Notes: generated from the sequence alone by a model not told the origin. A stretch of 64,000 nt of DNA from Cyanoderma ruficeps (GCA_008694505.1 VZDJ01006585.1:8390021-8454020); one strand, 5' to 3'; positions 23,612 through 35,839 are shown, counted from the stretch's first letter. Translations and numbers: made by a program.

Positions 23612-25346
23612 CTACCATGCAAAACACAGCAGAAAAAGAAAACAAGAAGAGACAAACTAGACCTATGTAAAATTATCTTTCCCTTCATAAAGACATTTCA
23701 AAAAAAAACTAAACTTTTTATGGACCCTAGTGAAGAATTTGGGAAAGATTTTGAAAATATGTATTTACAGTAACTACATGACTCCAGTGATAATTATATT
23801 GATTAAAAATATTTTGGTACAGAGAGTGTATATTCCCATGTAACTCATTGAGCCCATTGGATAGTACTCAATTTCACAAAGGGGTCTTGACAAGATTTCA
23901 CTAAAACTGAGTAGTGTCTACTTCCTATCAATAAGTCAAACAATTTTGTTCCTTTATCAAAATGTGTTTGTAAAACTTGTCAATTTGTCTCCTTCTATAG
24001 TGAAAATGAAAGAGGAAAAGAAATCCTGTGAAGACTGAATACATGACGAAAAAATGTCTTTTTTCGTGAGTTTTATATAAACATGTTTTGTCAACTGTTT
24101 TGCCAATTACAGAAGAGCTGTAAATCTACCAGCATGTGCTAGCTTTGAGAATCTCTTCATTTTGCTCACAGCATCCAACTGTAGAGCCAGAGATAATTCT
24201 TTCTTTCAATCACTTCTTATATCAAATAACAACTTTGCTATTTACAAAGTCAAAGAAATAATCTGCTTTTCTTCACAGAAAGCAAAAAATCTGTGTCATA
24301 TACATTGAAAGTAATATTTTAAAACTTTTTAAAACAGAAAATCAATTAATTAAATCAAGAGCCTCTAGAAAACGTTTTCAAAGTCAAACCCACATACAGA
24401 ACTGAGATATGTAAAAATTCGTAAATAGGGTCTCCCCAATCAGGCATGCCTACTAAAAGACCTGTCCTACACCAGTTAAGGCATCTGTAGTTCTAGGCCG
24501 AAGGTTGAGAAGAAAGTTTATGGAATTCAAATGTGGACTTTTGGATTTATGTACATTCCATTTTAGACACCTTTTTTTCTGTATCTGCCCCCAAATAGAA
24601 AATAGCTCAGCACTCCATTGGCTGCAGTGCAAGTTGCTCTTGATTTTGAAACACTGATGAGTACTTTAAGATATAAAGCCTCAGTCAAAATACTTCAAGT
24701 ATTGTATTATATTATAATCACTTCAGATGCTTGCCAGTTCAAAGAGATTGTATTCAGTATTCAATATATGAGGAAAAAATATCTATACAGGATCTAATAA
24801 GTAACATATATAAGATACATGTTTTACATGCAAAAGTAATTGTCTCAAAGACAATGAATCCAATTCTTCATGTCTCTAACAGACATTTGAATTTTAATTA
24901 TAGCATAGATATTTATAGTATTTCCCCTAATTCTCCTAATGCAGGATTAAGTTCTGATTATCAGCACAAAAATTTCAATACATTTGTGTCTTCAGTCATT
25001 TTTATGATGGCTGTTGTCAAATATAACTCAACTGTTAGAAAATACACAGAAAAAAAAGATACCACCAGAACAGATTTTCTAGTTAGATGGAAGGGAGAAA
25101 AATTTATAGTAACTATATATAAATGGGCTGCATAAGGATGAAAGAACAGTCTTCTTGAGGTCGTAACAACCATTGTGTGGCCAGGAAAAATTTCTATAGG
25201 AAGCCATAAGAAAATGGGGCAAGAATAAGGCAATATTTCTCTCCCACAAATTGCCAAAAATGTCAGTAATGTGACGTTTACAAGTTCCCAAGCAAAAGTT
25301 TGCATCTGCTTTGTGGATCTAATTCCTCCTGCAGAATTTTCCTCAG

Positions 25347-25348
<2 letters not shown>
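23612..25348. other. unannotated AT-rich sequence
   Basis: No gene or recognised transposon. The 134-codon frame at 24731-25135 begins at TTG, is Ile/Ser/Lys/Tyr-rich and shows no splice or motif support; I regard it as chance. Confidence 0.45.
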
Positions 25349-25392
<44 letters not shown>

Positions 25393-25397
25393 NTTTT
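25349..25397. repeat. poly-T tract with one undetermined base
   Basis: 44 consecutive T, an N at 25393, then four more T. The N shows that assembly or base calling was uncertain, so the true length is unknown. It could be the A-tail of a minus-strand retroposon, but no retroposon body or flanking duplication was found. Confidence 0.9.
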
Positions 25398-25799
25398 ACT
25401 AGCTCATATTCTGGAAAGCCAAACATCCTAGGAAAATTAAATCTATGGTTTGAATGGTTTGAATTTAAGTTTTTTGAAAACCTTTGACTTAATTGTGATT
25501 TTCCTGAACTCGTGTGTCTGTATTGTTCCTAACTTCAGTCAACCATTTTGTACTCTGAACACTTAAGTCCATCTTTTGCTGCCATTTTTTGACATCTTTT
25601 CTAGGAAGAAGAAATCAGGACTGTGGAAGTATTCAAAAGAGAGGTGTAGTGTTGAATTAACCAGTGTTATAATTTGATTTTCTATTTCACCGTTTACCTA
25701 CATTTTGCAATTTCCAATTTTATTTTTGTTCTGCATTTGACAATCAGATATATAAAATAATCTGCTTTAAAAGCTTCATTTCTGGGACTTTATATTTGA

Positions 25800-26990
25800 T
25801 TTAGGATCTACTCTTATTTCTAAACTCAGAGTTGACTTTTCCCTTCGTGTGCATCATTTGGCATTTCTGAATCTTGAATTTCATCTACCTTCTTATTGGG
25901 TACCCTGTACTGTGAAATCTTACTGCAGATTCAGTCAATTTCAGCTTTGTTCAAGCTGAAGAGCTGTACAACAGCACCAAATTTTAGGATCTTGCTATTT
26001 GCCCCAATCCTGAGTTATATAAGAATATTCAAGCAACTTCAAAAACCAAAATTTTTGGGATATTTACATTTGTATTTACATTAATAGCTTTCCTATTTTA
26101 ACAAGTAACCACTTAAGTCTACCTTTTAATTTCCATCCTTTTACCTTTTATTGGTCATGAAATTGCATCTTACTCATTGATAATTTTGTTTCTTTATGAG
26201 CCGGTGGTGAAGGATATAGTTGATAGCTTCTTGAAAATACATGCAGGGGTTTCAAGTAGATAACACGTACATGATTGTTAACATTTAAACAGAGCCCATG
26301 CATCTACTCCATTTGTGAATCACAAATGTCCTATGTTTAGTCATAGACTATTCCTTTAGAGTAAATACATTACGTGTCTATGGATGATATTATTTAACAG
26401 ATTTCCTTCAACATTTGCCTGAAATAGCAGTCAAACATAAAAATCTTTAATTTCCCAGATGCTTTCAATGTCCTTTTGAAAATAGTCATTACATTAATTC
26501 ATTCATCTGATACTAAAGTAAATTTAAGCAGTAGGCTATCAATTACAAATAAGATCAGCAATCTCATATTTTATTTTCTTTAAAGCTCTAGGGCTAAAGT
26601 AATTCCTTCCTGACAATACATCACTATTAATTTGTTTTAAAACATTTTTGGGACAGTTTCTTAGACTTGACACCCATAAGAAAAAACTTCTTTAATGGTC
26701 ATCACTGTTAATACCAATGCAAAGAATTCTTTTATCTTTTAGGCAAGACCTTATCATCTTCTGGCATTCTTTTTAAAAATCAGTCTTATGTTGGTTATAC
26801 AAATTTTGTTGGCACAGTTTCTGCCTCCGATATATTAAAAAATAAAATATATTAGTAATTTTTATGTTGCTACCAAATAGCTCCATAAGATCTTTTTTGG
26901 CCTGCTTTATTGTGTACATAACTTTATGTTGCCAAATCGAGACTGCCTCTTTCATCTTTCAGACACAGTTTCTGCTTTTCAATTTTAATG
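25800..26990 (-). mobile_element. ancient CR1-type LINE, ORF2 region
   Basis: The plus strand follows, in order, the antisense of an amniote CR1 ORF2 I know from bird, turtle and crocodile genomes. Examples are CATCATTTGGCATTTCTGAA and TGAATTTCATCTACC (about 25851-25892), then CAGCACCAAATTTTAGGATC and ATATAAGAATATTCAAGCAA (about 25972-26037). Further along are GAGCCGGTGGTGAAGGATAT and TTCTTGAAAATAC (about 26199-26241), ACCAATGCAAAGAATTC (about 26713) and TTTTTTGGCCTGCTTTATTG (about 26893-26912). The minus-strand 60-codon frame at 26773-26955 keeps the Lys-rich spacer before the reverse transcriptase (TIKQAKKDL). Many stops and indels show it is long dead, and it is clearly older than the CR1 copies at 29.7-37.7 kb. 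Both ends are approximate. Confidence 0.68.
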
Positions 26991-27396
26991 ACTTCTTCAA
27001 CCTTCTTGAAACAAAACCGTTGGCAGTGAGGAATGCAAGAGTCATGAGTCATAGGACCAGGAACCAAACAAGAGGGGCTTGAACCTAGCTGAGCAGAAAG
27101 GGTAGAAAGTGAGCTTCTGATCTCTTATTTGAGAAGTGGTCTGCTCTTCTCTTACGATGATCCAATGTAAAATGCATATACACTGACAGAAGCAGGATCT
27201 GGGCCCTGTCTGTCCTCATCCAGGGAAGGGCAGGGCTGGCTTCCTAGCCTTCTATTTTCTACATGTCTGAATGACTTAGCAAGGTGACCATCCCCTCTGT
27301 ATTTCACAAATGTCTGGGACGATTATCATTGATTTCTGGAAGAGAGATTTAACTGAGACAGAGACTGGGACTTCACTCAAAACTCACATTTCTGAG
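26991..27396. other. unannotated sequence between old LINE and LTR
   Basis: Slightly GC-richer (27010-27300) with no recognised motif. The 5' part could still belong to the ancient CR1. Confidence 0.35.
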
Positions 27397-27946
27397 TGTT
27401 CTGGTTTTGGCTAGGATAATATTCTTCATGGAGGTTTGTATCCTGTTGTGTTTTGGATTTGTGACTGGAACAGTGTTGATAACACAGGAAGTTTTTAGCT
27501 GTTGTTGAGCAGGACTTACACAGTCTCAAGGCATTTTCTGCTTCTCACTGCACTCCACCATCAAGAGGGCTGGAGGTGCACAACAAGCTGAGAGGGGACA
27601 CAGCTGGGACAAATGGATATTTAATACTATATGACATTATGTTCATCAATATAAGCTGGGGGAAGAATGAGAAAAGGGATGTGTCCAGAGTGATGGCATT
27701 TGTCTTCCCAAGTCATTGTTAGGCTCCCTGCTTGATGATGGAACCCTGCTTTCCAGGAGATGTCTGAAGATCTGCCTGCCTTGGGAAGCAGTGAATTGAC
27801 TCCTTGTTTTGCTTTGCTTTTTGTGTTCATTTTGCCTAATGAACTGTCATTCCCTCAACCCACAAGTTTTACCATTGTTGCCTTTTGAAATCTCTCCCCA
27901 TCCCACCATCGACAGGGTGTAGACTGAGCAGCATTAAACCTCAACA
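27397..27946 (+). mobile_element. second solo LTR of the same avian ERV family
   Basis: Starts TGTTCTGGTTTTGGCTAGGA and ends GCATTAAACCTCAACA. It shares ordered blocks with the LTR at 18627: AACAGTGTTGATAACACAGG, GAGCAGGACTTACACAG, ATATAAGCTGGGGGAAGAA, TTTGTCTTCCCAAGTCA, CCCTGCTTTCCAGGAGATG, CTCCTTGTTTTGCTTTGC and CTCAACCCACAAGTTTTAC. The polyadenylation-type motif is changed here (CTAATGAACT), and a TATA-like CAATATAAG precedes the GGGGGAAG block. No gag, pol or env relic lies on either side. Flanking pentamers CTGAG and TGCAA do not match. Confidence 0.75.
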
Positions 27947-29671
27947 TGCAACAAAATTTCTGTAAGCACAGGACAGGCCCTGGTTTTAAGACAAATATAA
28001 AATTAGGGACAGGGACATCTCTAGAACAAAAAGCTGTAGTTTGCTTTCCCACAGCAAGCAGTGTCAATGAAGTGAAATGGCCTCAGTTTGCCTTCCATTC
28101 ACTGCTCCGAGTTTTAGCTTTGCATCTTTTTGTTGCATATTTTCTTTTCCACTAATTTTAAAAGCAATCTATACAAAAGTCTTTCCTGGCTTTTAAATCT
28201 GCCACTCCCCAAGAAAGCTAAATGCTAAAATTAATATATAGTCAATCCTGCAGTAAACATTAATGTTTCTGTATTGGTGTTTCAGTTTGAATCAAATGTA
28301 ATTTTTAAACAAATCTCCATATTGTTCTCACTGATCACACTTTCTATCACAGCATGCAGCAGTCTCAGCACACACAAACCAAGTTTGTTTTAGACTGAAA
28401 ATAAACTGAGGCTTTCAATGGACTCCAGGTACAAATGAACCTTCGAATATTCACACATCGGGCTCATCTGAGTGAGAAACATTGTAAAATGTGTATTGAA
28501 TAACCATCAGGTCTTCAGACTAAGTGTTTTGCCTTGTGGTAGAGACTTTTTAGTCGTGTAGATGGAAGGTATTAAGGAATTAGTACCAACATGCTCCTTA
28601 GTAGCAAACTTCCCTTTCTAACAAATCAAGTCAAAGAGCTTAACCATGACAGACTCAGAAACATTGAAAAGATTAAGTAAAGTTTCATTACATAATACTT
28701 CTTTTTAAAGTATATATAAAAATAAAGCTGTTGTGATATAATGCACTGATAAGTCTATACAGGCACAGCATAATTAGATCAACATTTTTGTCTATGGCTG
28801 CTTATGGCTCAATGTTGTATAATTCTGCATCCCCCTGGGCATCCAAATAAAAAAAAAAATATAAAATCCTTAAATTCAAAATAACATGACTGTACATTGT
28901 CCTGATATATGTACTGTTATGCCAAAGAAAGCAGTTTAATTTCTTTTCAATTACATTTTAAAATGTATATAAAAACAATTGACAGTTATATATAATATGT
29001 TCCAAGGCTTGAAACATCAACTAAAAATATATCTCAGTATTTAAATCTATAAAAAGCATGCAAATAATCTGGTCTTCTTTTTATTATGGTTTTCAGTTAT
29101 CTTTTACTATTTGTAATTCTTTGACTTTTAATAAACAGGATTTTATTGCCGCTTGCCATCAAAGTAGCTGAGATTTTCTAAGCTCTCCTTGTCAGAATCA
29201 TGCAAGTTATGTAACCAATAAAATACATTTATCTATGCTGAGAATACCAGACTAAATCTTTTCACATTTTACAAGGAATTGTTATTTTGCAATACAATCT
29301 ACTTGCCTAAAATTTTTATTCAGAACGTAAATAGTTCTAATATTTATCTTTCAAACCATGCAGTTTTCTAAACAGTTTTCTTCTTCTCCAATTACTAAAC
29401 ATTCTGTCAAAAAATCTGTGCTGTTTGTTAGACTGGTACAACATCTGCACAGTTATTCAGAAACACACAGGCTTCCCAAATATCCTTTTACGACATAAAA
29501 AGTACTTCCTGAAACTATTTCACACAGTCTACCAAACAATGCAACTTACTTTTATAAAGTTTCCTTCATGGGAAAATCCTAAGCACAATACAAATAAAAC
29601 CAAATGCAGTAAATATATAGAAGGATAAATAAGACACAGTATTAAATCTGCCTTACAACTAGATACTGATT
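27947..29671. other. unannotated AT-rich sequence
   Basis: No gene or recognised transposon. Short A-runs near 28848 and many TATA-type words occur at 28710-29060. Confidence 0.45.
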
Positions 29672-30635
29672 TTCATAGAATCAAAAATTATAGAATCATA
29701 GAACGGGCATTGAGGAGCCCTAAAGAATATCTAGTTGCAACCCCCTTGCCAGAGGCAGGAACACCTTTCAGTAGACCATCCAATCTGGCCTCCAGGTATT
29801 GAATATCCACAACTTTTCTGGGCAACCTGTTGCAGTGCTTCACCACTCTTACAGTAAAGAATTTCTTCTTAATGCCTAATCTAATCTATCATTTTTTCAA
29901 TCTGAAGCCATTCCCCATTGTGCCTTCACTACATGCTGTTGTAAGAAATCTCTCTCCATCTTTCTCTCAGGCTCCCTTCAGGTACTGGAAGGCCACAATA
30001 CATCACCCTGAAACCTTCTCTCTTCCAGGTTGAACAATCCCAGTTGTCTCAGCCTTTCCTCATAGGACAGCTCTTCCATCTTGGTGTCCATCATCTGGAC
30101 TCACTCCAACAGGTCGATGTCCTTCCTGTTCTGCAGACCCCAGAGCTAGATGCTGTGTTCCGGGTGGGCTCTCACCAGAGGGGAGCAGAGGAGCAGAATC
30201 CCCTCCCTGGCCCTGCTGCCCACACTGCTTTTGCTCCAGGACACATTTGGCTTTCGGGCTGTGAGTGCCCATGGCTGGGTTATGTCCAGCCCCTCATCCA
30301 GCACCACCCCCAATTCCTTCTTGACAAGGTTGCTCTTGTTCTATTCATCCCCCAGCCCTTATTGACACCCAACCCAGGTGCAGCACCTTGCACTTTGTCT
30401 TGTCACACTTCATGAAATTCCCATGCACCCACTTCTTGTGCTTGTCCAGGTCCCTCTGGATGGCATCCTGTCCTTCAGGTGGGTCAACAGCACTGCTCCT
30501 CTTGTGTCATCAAAAAATTTGCTGAGTGTGCATTCAATCTGGTTATCTCTGTCATTAAAAAAGATGTTAAATAACACTGGTCCCAGTATAGACCCTTGAG
30601 GTACACAAGTCACTGATGTCTACTGGGACTCTAAG
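29672..30635 (-). mobile_element. CR1 LINE, sense 3' portion of a 5'-inverted copy
   Basis: The plus strand opens with TCATAGAATCAAAAATTATA and AGAATCATAGAA, the reverse complement of the repeated CR1 3' terminus, so the element reads leftward. Going up in coordinate, it passes through the 3' region (GCAACCTGTTGCAGTGCTTC), the C-terminal coding part, and reaches the reverse transcriptase core. Minus-strand residues VPQGSILGP are coded at about 30587-30604, followed by a catalytic-box relic FFDDT in place of the usual FADDT. Frameshifts break the frame after that box. Beyond about 30615-30640 the CR1 sequence continues on the other strand. No CR1 5' region is present. Confidence 0.88.
30410..30613 (-). 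pseudogene. CR1 ORF2 reverse transcriptase relic (palm, around the catalytic box)
   Basis: A 67-codon frame contains [17 protein letters not shown] and then KFFDDT, the motifs either side of the second catalytic aspartate pair in CR1-clade reverse transcriptases. The aspartates are kept but the preceding Ala is Phe. After the box the frame leaves the CR1 register (PSRGTW.. instead of the AIQRDLD-type reading), showing a frameshift. Non-functional. Confidence 0.85.
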
Positions 30636-31113
30636 CCATTGACCCTCTGCATGGGACTAGATGAGATACATCCCAGAGTCGTAAGGAAATTGGTCGATGT
30701 AGTCACCAAGTGACTCCCCATGATATTTGAAAAGCCATGGCAGACAGGATACCTTGCTGTTGAATTATAAAAGGAAAACATTATACCATGTTTAAAAGAG
30801 ATATAAATGAGGACCATGGAAACTATCAATCTGTCAGCATTACCTCTGTACCTGGGAAGATCATGGAACAGATCCTCCTAGAAGCTTTACTAAGGAGGAG
30901 AAGGAAGTGATTCAAAATAGCCAGCACAGCTTCACCAAGAGCAAGTCCTGCTTGACCAACCCAGTGACCTTTTACTATGGTGTGACTGCCTCAGTGAAAA
31001 AGGGAATGGCTACAATTGTCATTTATCTGGACTTCTATAAAGTCTTTGATGGGATCCCTCATTACATCGTTCTCTGTAAATTGGGTAGGTGGACAGCTGG
31101 ACAGGGCACTTAG
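30615..31113 (+). mobile_element. CR1 LINE, inverted 5' portion of the same copy
   Basis: From about 30640 the plus strand encodes the part of CR1 ORF2 just upstream of the 3' portion. MGLDEIHPRVVRKLVDVV is at about 30650-30703. From 30907 a 68-codon frame reads [15 protein letters not shown], then [11 protein letters not shown] with the first catalytic Asp (YLDF at 31024-31035). Homology fades at about 31085-31113, near KLGRW. The outer end of the inverted part is therefore its 3' end and the junction carries its 5' end, as in LINE copies inverted by twin priming. Roughly 30 codons expected between the two parts are missing. Confidence 0.85.
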
Positions 31114-32639
31114 CACTCATATCAAACAGGAAAGGAACATGGAAGCAATTTATCAGATTACAATTTAAAATTTCAAATTTCTTTCTTTAGACCTGATCAG
31201 AAAAACAAAACCTGCCTTAATTTAATCCTGGTTTTTTTAACATCTGAGACAGTAAAAACATGCTCTAAAATTGTACAATCAAAACTTCTAATAGAAGTTC
31301 AATATCACCAAGGTCATGGTCATTATCTGAGGAAATTAAAAGAGCTGCCACTTGCTGATATGAGCATGGATTATACCTGACATATGTGTTGAAGAACCAA
31401 TCAATAGCAACTCAGTTTTATCTTTCCTAAGTACAAGAAATTTTGTTGACATGTGTGCTTGAATAGCGCAAAAAATTAAACAAGTCATCAAGCAGCCTCC
31501 CAGGACTGCAAAGACTGGAAAAAATGTTTCAGTGAGCTATCAGCACATATGCAACACACCAGGTAACTACATTGAATGGAAGCAGAACAAACAAACATAA
31601 AGCAAAAGAAAATCCTGAGGAGATGGTGAGTCAGGGGGAAGAACAGGAACTCCACAATTTAAAAAATTAGTGTAGATTAGGTGAAACAGTAATTCTTTAA
31701 AGCAACAAACTGACTTTTCCAGAAGGAAAATATAAACCAGGCCAAGTTAAGAAAATCAAATTAAAATATTGTGGTCCCTATTATGAGAAACAAAAAGAAA
31801 CTATTTTTTTTGTAAAAAAAATTCTTACCTCAAAAGGAAATATGCATTTCATTGTCAATTCAGAAAAATACCAAGTTGATGAACATCTTGAACATTATAA
31901 CTACAGAAGGTTAAATAATTAAAATGCAGATATTCTGCACAGATCTTCTTTTACGTTGTAAAAATCTTTGTTCATTTAAAGGCTTAAAGAATGAGGAAAC
32001 CAATTCATCTGGATTTGTATTAAAAATTTTAATGTTGAAATTCAATGGCCTTCACTATGGAGGGTGACACTGGTCAGTAATGGTTTCCCACCATTGGCTT
32101 TGAATTTGATGAAATAAAACTAAGATAGATGCAGTAGGTAAAAAAAAAATGCAATCAATTCATAAACAATAAAGTTATTTCCTGTACCAGAATTTTCTAG
32201 CTGCTGTAGTGTATAGTTTTGTAAGCACCTGGCTTCCAACATATTGAATTTTACAGTCCAGTCTTAGAACTAAAAAAAAGGGTTTTTATTAATTGCCAAC
32301 AGGATTTAGAACTTGTTCAGACCTTTCAAGCAGTGAGGATCAAGTCTGGACTTCTTAAAACCAATTTGCTTTCAGAAATGGGAGAAGAGTAGCAGCAGCT
32401 AGCAGAGCTTCTCAGGACTGGTGTTTATACAACTTACATCTAAGGTTTCTGTGAGCATAACTCAGTTGTGTGATACCTTGCTTTATCCTGAGAACCAGAT
32501 GTGATGCTGACTGCATCACCTTGTTTAGGACTGCTTATGGACATTGCCTCACCTTAAATGTTTTACATAATTAATTTCTTAGATCCATATAAACCTTACA
32601 TGGCATTTTCTGGAGATATTCTTAGGCCTTTTTCTTGCA
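31114..32639. other. unannotated AT-rich sequence
   Basis: No gene or recognised repeat between the inverted CR1 and the next CR1 fragment. Confidence 0.45.
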
Positions 32640-33065
32640 GTGGTACCCTACATGGAAACCATGAAATCCCTGAAGAGAAATGGTCAAAGTTTTGGCTGCA
32701 TCCAAAGAAAAGCTATGAAGCTACTAAAGGATTTAGAGCACATGTTTTATGAGGAATGGCTGAAGGACCTGAGGTTGCTTTGCTTGCAGAAAAAGAGGTT
32801 GAGGGAAGACCACACTGCTCTCTCCAGCTACCTAAAAGGAGGATACATGTGGTCCCTTCTCTGAAGCACAAAAGTGATAGGACAAAAAGAAATGCCCTCC
32901 AGTTGTGCCAAGGGGGTATTAGACAGGAAATGAGGAAAAAATTTCTTCCATGAAAGGGTTACCCCCAAAAAGGTTATTATGGGGACAAGCTCCTCAGGGA
33001 AGAGATTGAGTTGTTATCTGTAAGGAGTTAAAGTGCAGGTTGTGCAGCACTGTCCTAAGGCACAG
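32640..33065 (+). mobile_element. CR1 LINE fragment, C-terminal ORF2 and part of the 3' region
   Basis: A frame at 32640-32864 reads QSFGCIQRKAMKLLKDLEHM, then FYEEWLKDLRLLCLQKKRLR and LSSYLKGG. This is a diverged form of the CR1 C-terminal segment (RVQRRATKMIKGLEHL..YEERLRELGLFSLEKRRLRGD..YKYLKGG). A second frame (32871-32953) continues as SDRTKRNALQLCQGG and RQEMRKKFLP, i.e. after a frameshift. Beyond the stop, GGGACAAGCTCCTCAGGGAA matches the usual GGAACAAGCTGCCCAGGGAA. The typical ATTCTATG end is absent. Confidence 0.78.
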
Positions 33066-35839
33066 TAGGACACACACACAAAAGTAGTTAATGTTCTGAG
33101 ACTTATAATTAAAATATCAACATATTAAAGCAGTGTGAATATTAGTTTCCTGGGTACTGACTGTAAAATAGGACAGAATTTTACATGACTGATGCAGCAA
33201 TATCAAAGCGGAATAATTCTTAGATAGTGCTGACAGTCAAATATTAAAAAATAAAATTTTTTAAGAGGAGGGTTATCTTATCCTATTTGCATTCTGATTA
33301 GAAATCTAATGTCTTCATTAGTCACAGCTATCTCTACTATTAGGAAATTCCAACATTAAAAATACATATTTTTGGATCAATCCAGCAGTTTAATACAACA
33401 ATAGCAGTGAAAAAATGTATCTTGTATACACAGCTACTGCCAGAATATGGTTCATTTTTTATTTGTGTTGTCTTTAGAAGCAAATGCTACAGAAACAGGC
33501 AAAAGGAGACCCACAGCCCTGAGTTTGTTTTGGCTTTCTCCGCTGATTTATTTTCAGTCAAATATTCATGTGTATATGCTCTAAAGAGTTTAACACAATT
33601 CACCTCAATTAGGATGTTTTTATCCTGCTATTTGATGATTCCCAAATTAAAAATTTAAACAAGCTAACATAGATAATCCTTCCATGGTAAACAAGCACCA
33701 TCGCTGCTGGCAAGCTGAGGAGCTTGAAGCATCCCCCTTGAAGCTGTGTATGCCTTCAAGGTGTCCATCTGGTTCCTCAATCTCTTCTTAAGGAAAGAAT
33801 TCATGGCTTCTCCCTAGGGGAGCCCTGTTTGGTTGTTAACAGCTTCAGAATAATTTCCTCATTAAGTCAGAGGGTAACCTGGTCAGGATCCCTTGCAAGG
33901 CAATAACTGTTCAGTTAAAATTAAGGGAATTGTTGGGTTAATATCTTGGTAAATTGGGGTTGGATGTCTGAGATGTTTGGGAACGGGAAACTGAATATTT
34001 CATTACAAGGCCAGAAAATCCAAGGTAGTTTTGATAAAAGACTCATTACCCTCTAATAAGGTCTCAGTGACATTGCTACATAATATTTTCAGTGTCCAAA
34101 TTTGAACATGATGCAGAACAGAGCAGTTACCAGTTCGGAAATTTATCAAATGATGATAGATTTAAGTAATCATCACATCATACTGCTAAGAATAAGATCC
34201 CAAGTGGATGTCAAATGCAAATAGGATATCAGAATATGGTAAAAAAAAAAAAAGGGAAAAGAGAAAAAAATTAATTCCAGAAAGAATAGATGGGAAACTA
34301 TTAGAGTTACATTCTTTCCTCTAGTTGCAGTTCTCAAACCAGTCCCAGCAGAACTGACATTCCCTGAACAAGCTAATTTCTTGTCATTTTGGCACATTTA
34401 CCACAAAAGCCAAGGATACAAGGAGTATGAACACAGAACTATCACCTTGCTAAACTCCCCCTTTTTTCAGCATGTAGGAAAGGCTACCGAAGGGAAGGTT
34501 GTTGGCTATTGCTCATTCTCTACCTGTGTACTTCTATAATTTAAAAAGTGAGCTCCCATCTGCCGAGCTGTCCATCTGGTGCAGCATAGAAGCGTTAAAT
34601 TCAAAATGAAACATTTAAACACAAGAGGAATGCAAGCACTGAACCCCAAGGCAAAACAGGAGCAGCGCAGTTCTTATGGACGTCGCAACACTTGTTTGCC
34701 CTCAAAATGAGCAAGAACAAACCTTTATTCCAAAGGCATGACGTGGGAGAAGAAAGACAAGACATGGAAAAACCTCTAGCTGCCATTACACAGGCACTGA
34801 ACCCTCTGCATTTCTGTTCCACAGTGACTGAGTTCAGAAGTAAAAAACAGATATCCTTAAGAGCTCTCTTTAACTTTTCTTCTCTGCCTTAGACTTGAAA
34901 TAGTAGTTATTTATCCTTTTTACAGGTGTGGAAAAACAGAATGATTTAGTTAATTTCTTCAGGATTCTAGCTAAATACACATACAGTGTTTTACTAATTT
35001 ATAATTGAATAATAAAGCAATTTTTGAAAAGGCATAGTAACTGTTCATAGACATAGTAAGATTTATTACTGTACCTGCAGTTAGTAATATAAAATAGAAG
35101 TCATCTGTCCAAGCCTCTGATCTGACATTGTGGAGCTCACTGCACTCTGATGTTTCTCTTCATAATACATTTACTGCATATTTATATTACTTTTTAAAAT
35201 CCTTAACAGGAGATTATTCTAAAAAATACAAAAGCAAGCAAGCAAACAAACAAAAGACCCTTCCTAAAATCTGAAATGAAAAAGAAGAAAGAACCTGCTA
35301 AAAATGTCTTTTTTCTCAATTATTGTTGCCTGTGGATTACTTACTTGAACACAGACAACAGCTATTTTGAAAGGCAGAAAATATGTGATATGACAGTAAT
35401 TTGAAATAAACAAATAGCAACTAAATTTGAAGCAATGAGACATAATGCTTTTGGGAAAAATCATTCAGATATTTTATAAAGAAAGTTTAATGCAGATGGC
35501 ATTTTGAAAGCACTGAAATTCATAGGGAGATCATTTATTCCCTAAATCTTGATAATCATATCAAAGTTATATTTAAATTTTATTTATTTCTACAGAGAGA
35601 AAGCCATGTAAGAGAAGCATGGTTGTTTTTAAGCATACATGATTTGGTGTTTCTGCCTGGTTTCGAACTTAAACCATCACACATGTAAGGAAGTGCTGTA
35701 AATGCACCATCCCACCCAACTCCTTATAGGTGACCCCCTGAAGCAAACAGACTGGTATGCAGTGAAGACTCTCTCAGATCCCAAAAGTAGTACTGATCTC
35801 ACCTCCCTGAAGGGAAATGGCATCAGTTTCTGAACTACT
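33066..35839. other. unannotated AT-rich sequence
   Basis: No gene or recognised transposon. Simple tracts: A-run at about 34240-34253 and (CAAG/CAAA)n at about 35232-35252. 33660-33900 is mildly GC-richer without a recognisable motif. Confidence 0.45.

Noticed and set aside
24731..25135. 134-codon plus-strand open frame as a gene
   Set aside because: It begins at TTG, is rich in Ile, Ser, Lys and Tyr, and shows no recognisable domain.
18627..27946. A complete provirus bounded by two LTRs
   Set aside because: Spacing and orientation fit, but no retroviral motif or primer-binding site was seen between the LTRs, the LTRs are clearly diverged, and an old antisense CR1 occupies 25.8-27.0 kb.
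30044..30415. 123-codon plus-strand open frame
   Set aside because: It is the antisense of the CR1 copy at 29672-30635 and not a protein-coding gene.
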